Both the position numbers and the translations under genes were made by a program. A stretch of DNA of 64,000 nt. It comes from Rugalucina vietnamica (Eukaryota; Mollusca; Bivalvia; Lucinida; Lucinidae). The notes beneath the pieces are model-generated. The model ran no database searches and was not told the origin of the DNA. It worked only from the letters and a program-made list of their open reading frames with translations. Shown piece after piece: positions 61,982 to 64,000 of the stretch. The stretch lies in NCBI GenBank assembly GCA_964017185.1, contig OZ024875.1:26173456-26237455 (forward strand), written 5' to 3'. Position 1 is the first letter of the stretch. The number at the start of each line of letters is the position of its first letter.

Positions 61982-62572
61982 GCAGAAATCAGAATTCTTG
62001 TCTTCTTCGAACTCCGGAGAAAATCGCAATTTCTCTAACGCATCCAGCAGTAGACAATCCAAAGTACCCCCTCGACAACGCCAGACGCCATTGTTGTTGT
62101 TATTTCTGGTATCGTCTGATCTCGCGAGAATGATACGGGAAACTTTGGATCGGGGTCATCTCGACCCAAAACTAATTCGCACTCCATCTTCCGTCGCACC
62201 TCTCTTTAACCATCAGTAAGGGTACCTTTTTCAACATTTAAAGATACAAAGACAATTTCTGTATGATAAATTATGGTTAAAAGAATAGATACTGACAGAA
62301 AGAAATGTATTTGCACCTTTGCCTGGTGGGAGTAGTACACTTACTGATGATTAAAACGAGGTGCGGCGGAAATTGAAATTCGAATTGGTTTTAGGTCGAG
62401 ATGACCCGGAACCAAAGTTACCCCATTCTGATCTCGCGAGAATGAAGTTACCCATGTTCCCAAAAATAATGGCGTCGGGCGGTGTCGAGGGGGTACTCTG
62501 GATGTTGGACTGTTCATTTTGGACTATAAAAGTGCGATTTTCTCAGGAGTTCGGAGAGTACAGGATTTCTGC
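61982..62572. mobile_element. 591-bp element with ~195-bp terminal inverted repeats
   Basis: GCAGAAATC at the left end and GATTTCTGC at the right. Inner arm blocks: CGAACTCCGGAGAAAATCGC against GCGATTTTCTCAGGAGTTCG, GTACCCCCTCGACA against TGTCGAGGGGGTAC, CATCTCGACC against GGTCGAGATG, and TGATCTCGCGAGA in both arms. Two plus-strand frames here are by-products of the arms. About 1 kb upstream of the start codon. Confidence 0.85.
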
Positions 62573-62579
62573 TTTTCGT

Positions 62580-63150
62580 GTTTTGTAAATGGACACTAGC
62601 TGTATGAAACGGCGAAGTGGCGTGCAAATGACATTCCGTCTTGGACAAGAAAACGACACAAACTTATTTTGTGTCAATATACATTGCCCCACCATTATTC
62701 TATCCGGGGTAAGATTTTTTCATAATTATAACTGTAAAATGCTTAAATACTATTGTTTAGTGCATTTATTTAAGGTCAAACGCCAGTGGTCTGTATTCAG
62801 GTACCTGCAAGCAGGTTCTTGTCCTCGGTGTCTCGCCTGGAAGTACTTATGCTTCAAACACAACTGCAGAAGGAATGCTAAATTTATGGGAAAGCTAATT
62901 TAATAACATTCAGTCATAAATGTGCATCGTTTCTTTGTTTTTAATTTAATCATAAATACGGTGCAGTCCGGTAACATTGCGCACCTAAGGTATTTCATGT
63001 CGGGGTCTGACGTCAAATATAAACACTGGCTATCATCACTTACCATGAGACGTTTTAGTGATTCAATAGTAAAAATATCATAGCAATTTCTGTCAGCTTT
63101 AGAAATACTGTGGCTAAAACATATCTACCCCCTTGAAAAAATTTTAGGCA
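62580..63150. other. unassigned upstream DNA
   Basis: No gene or element recognised; a 13-bp word TAACATTGCGCAC here (62972) recurs at 63912. Confidence 0.55.
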
Positions 63151-63162
63151 ATTTGTCGGCTG

Positions 63163-63292
63163 AGGCTATCAGCACGACGGTCGTGCCGATAAGTGGCGTT
63201 ATCCGCACGACGGTCGTGCCGATAAGCGGCGTTATCGGCCCGACCGTCGTGCGGATAGCCAATGCTACAGGTATTGGCTATCGGCACGACGG
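63163..63292. repeat. GC-rich palindrome cluster 1
   Basis: Four to five copies of a GCACGACGGTCGTGC-type palindrome joined by CGATAAGCGGCGTTATC linkers and enclosed by GGCTATC ... GATAGCC arms. Strikingly CpG-rich in an AT-rich region. Confidence 0.85.
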
Positions 63293-63810
63293 GAGTATAA
63301 GATTTTCTTACAAGCTTACGAATGCATTAAACTATTAATTTGTCATTAAATAAATAAATTTTGGTTTTAGCTATAATATAGAATATTCGAAATTAACATT
63401 TTTGTTAATTATGACTAAGAAAACTAGTTTGATTTGATTTATCCAGCTGATGTAAACTGCATCACAGCAGAGGAGAAAAATATAATCATTGCAATTATTT
63501 TAATTGTTTAACTGAAATGTTTCCATACTTCATTGTTAAAATCAAAGGCTGTTTATTCTGTTGGATTACCACATTCTTTAAATATTTAGGTTACGATAAT
63601 TACTTTCTCATTTACGCATACGCATGACTGATTTTTACAGGTAAATTCACAGGTAAGCCAATTTCAGCAAAATTAAAATTTGTTAATTAAAAAGTAAAAA
63701 AATCCTGCATGTGTAATATTCTGTTTCAGTTTTGAAGCCAGTGTAATATATTTATCAACTTTAAATGTATTCATTTCTAGACATTTTTAACATTTGGATA
63801 TCGATTTCCC

Positions 63811-63895
63811 TGTCGTGCGGATAACGCCGCTTATCCGCACGACGGTCGTGCCGATAAGCGGTGTTATCGGCACGACCGTCGTGCGGATAGCCAGT
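63811..63895. repeat. GC-rich palindrome cluster 2
   Basis: Same unit as cluster 1: GTCGTGCGGATAACGCCGCT, TATCCGCACGACGGTCGTGC, CGATAAGCGGTGTTATCGGC and GACCGTCGTGCGGATAGCC. Together with cluster 1 it may mark the two ends of one element of about 0.75-0.95 kb. Confidence 0.8.
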
Positions 63896-64000
63896 GTCCA
63901 ATTTGTCCCCTAACATTGCGCACTGCTAAATCAAATGTATATTTTATAGCAACCTGCAATTCATCCACAGCAGTTGTATTTCTGTCAATACATATGACAC

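Noticed and set aside
61797-62219. 140-codon frame upstream of CADPS as a gene
   Set aside because: Most of it lies in the left arm of the TIR element; the matching frame at 62361-62588 is the right arm.

Overview
The window looks like bivalve mollusc nuclear DNA: AT-rich, intron-heavy, and packed with short non-autonomous mobile elements. Several have the architecture I remember for the bivalve pearl family (terminal GCAGGTGCGATA inverted motif, tandem cores, an ACGG/ACGA microsatellite). Only one protein-coding gene is recognisable. It fills almost the whole window on the minus strand: CADPS (CAPS / UNC-31, calcium-dependent activator protein for secretion), the priming factor for dense-core vesicle exocytosis.

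I reconstructed 21 coding exons from the start codon at 61005 down to an exon ending at 70, 1,120 codons in all. Every junction is GT-AG and phase-consistent. The reconstruction gives the acidic, serine-rich N-terminus with a charged helix (exon 1), a C2 region (exons 4-7), a PH domain (exons 8-9), the central region (exons 10-13) and most of the MUN/MHD region (exons 14-21). Compared with vertebrate CAPS as I remember it, roughly the last 150 residues lie beyond position 1.

Layout in gene order, from right to left: 61-64 kb is upstream DNA with a long-TIR element and GC-rich palindromes. 52.4-60.2 kb is intron 1 (pearl-like elements, a hAT-like element, a G26 run). 38-52.3 kb is intron 2, a transposon graveyard with a five-deep nest at 40.2-44.5 kb and many foldback elements. 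30.1-37.8 kb is intron 3, with a 30-copy 69-bp minisatellite. From 30 kb down to 0 the exons become dense, separated by introns holding MITEs and SINEs.

The most unusual signal is a repeated event inside the gene. In three separate exons (4, 17 and 21) the 3' tail of the exon, plus its 5' splice site and only the first 6-12 intron bases, has been tandemly copied into the downstream intron: about 4 degenerate copies after exon 4, 18 copies of 80 bp after exon 17, and at least one 82-bp copy after exon 21, running off the window. These decoy donor arrays are out of frame and carry stops, so the first donor must be used. I know of no established name for this pattern.
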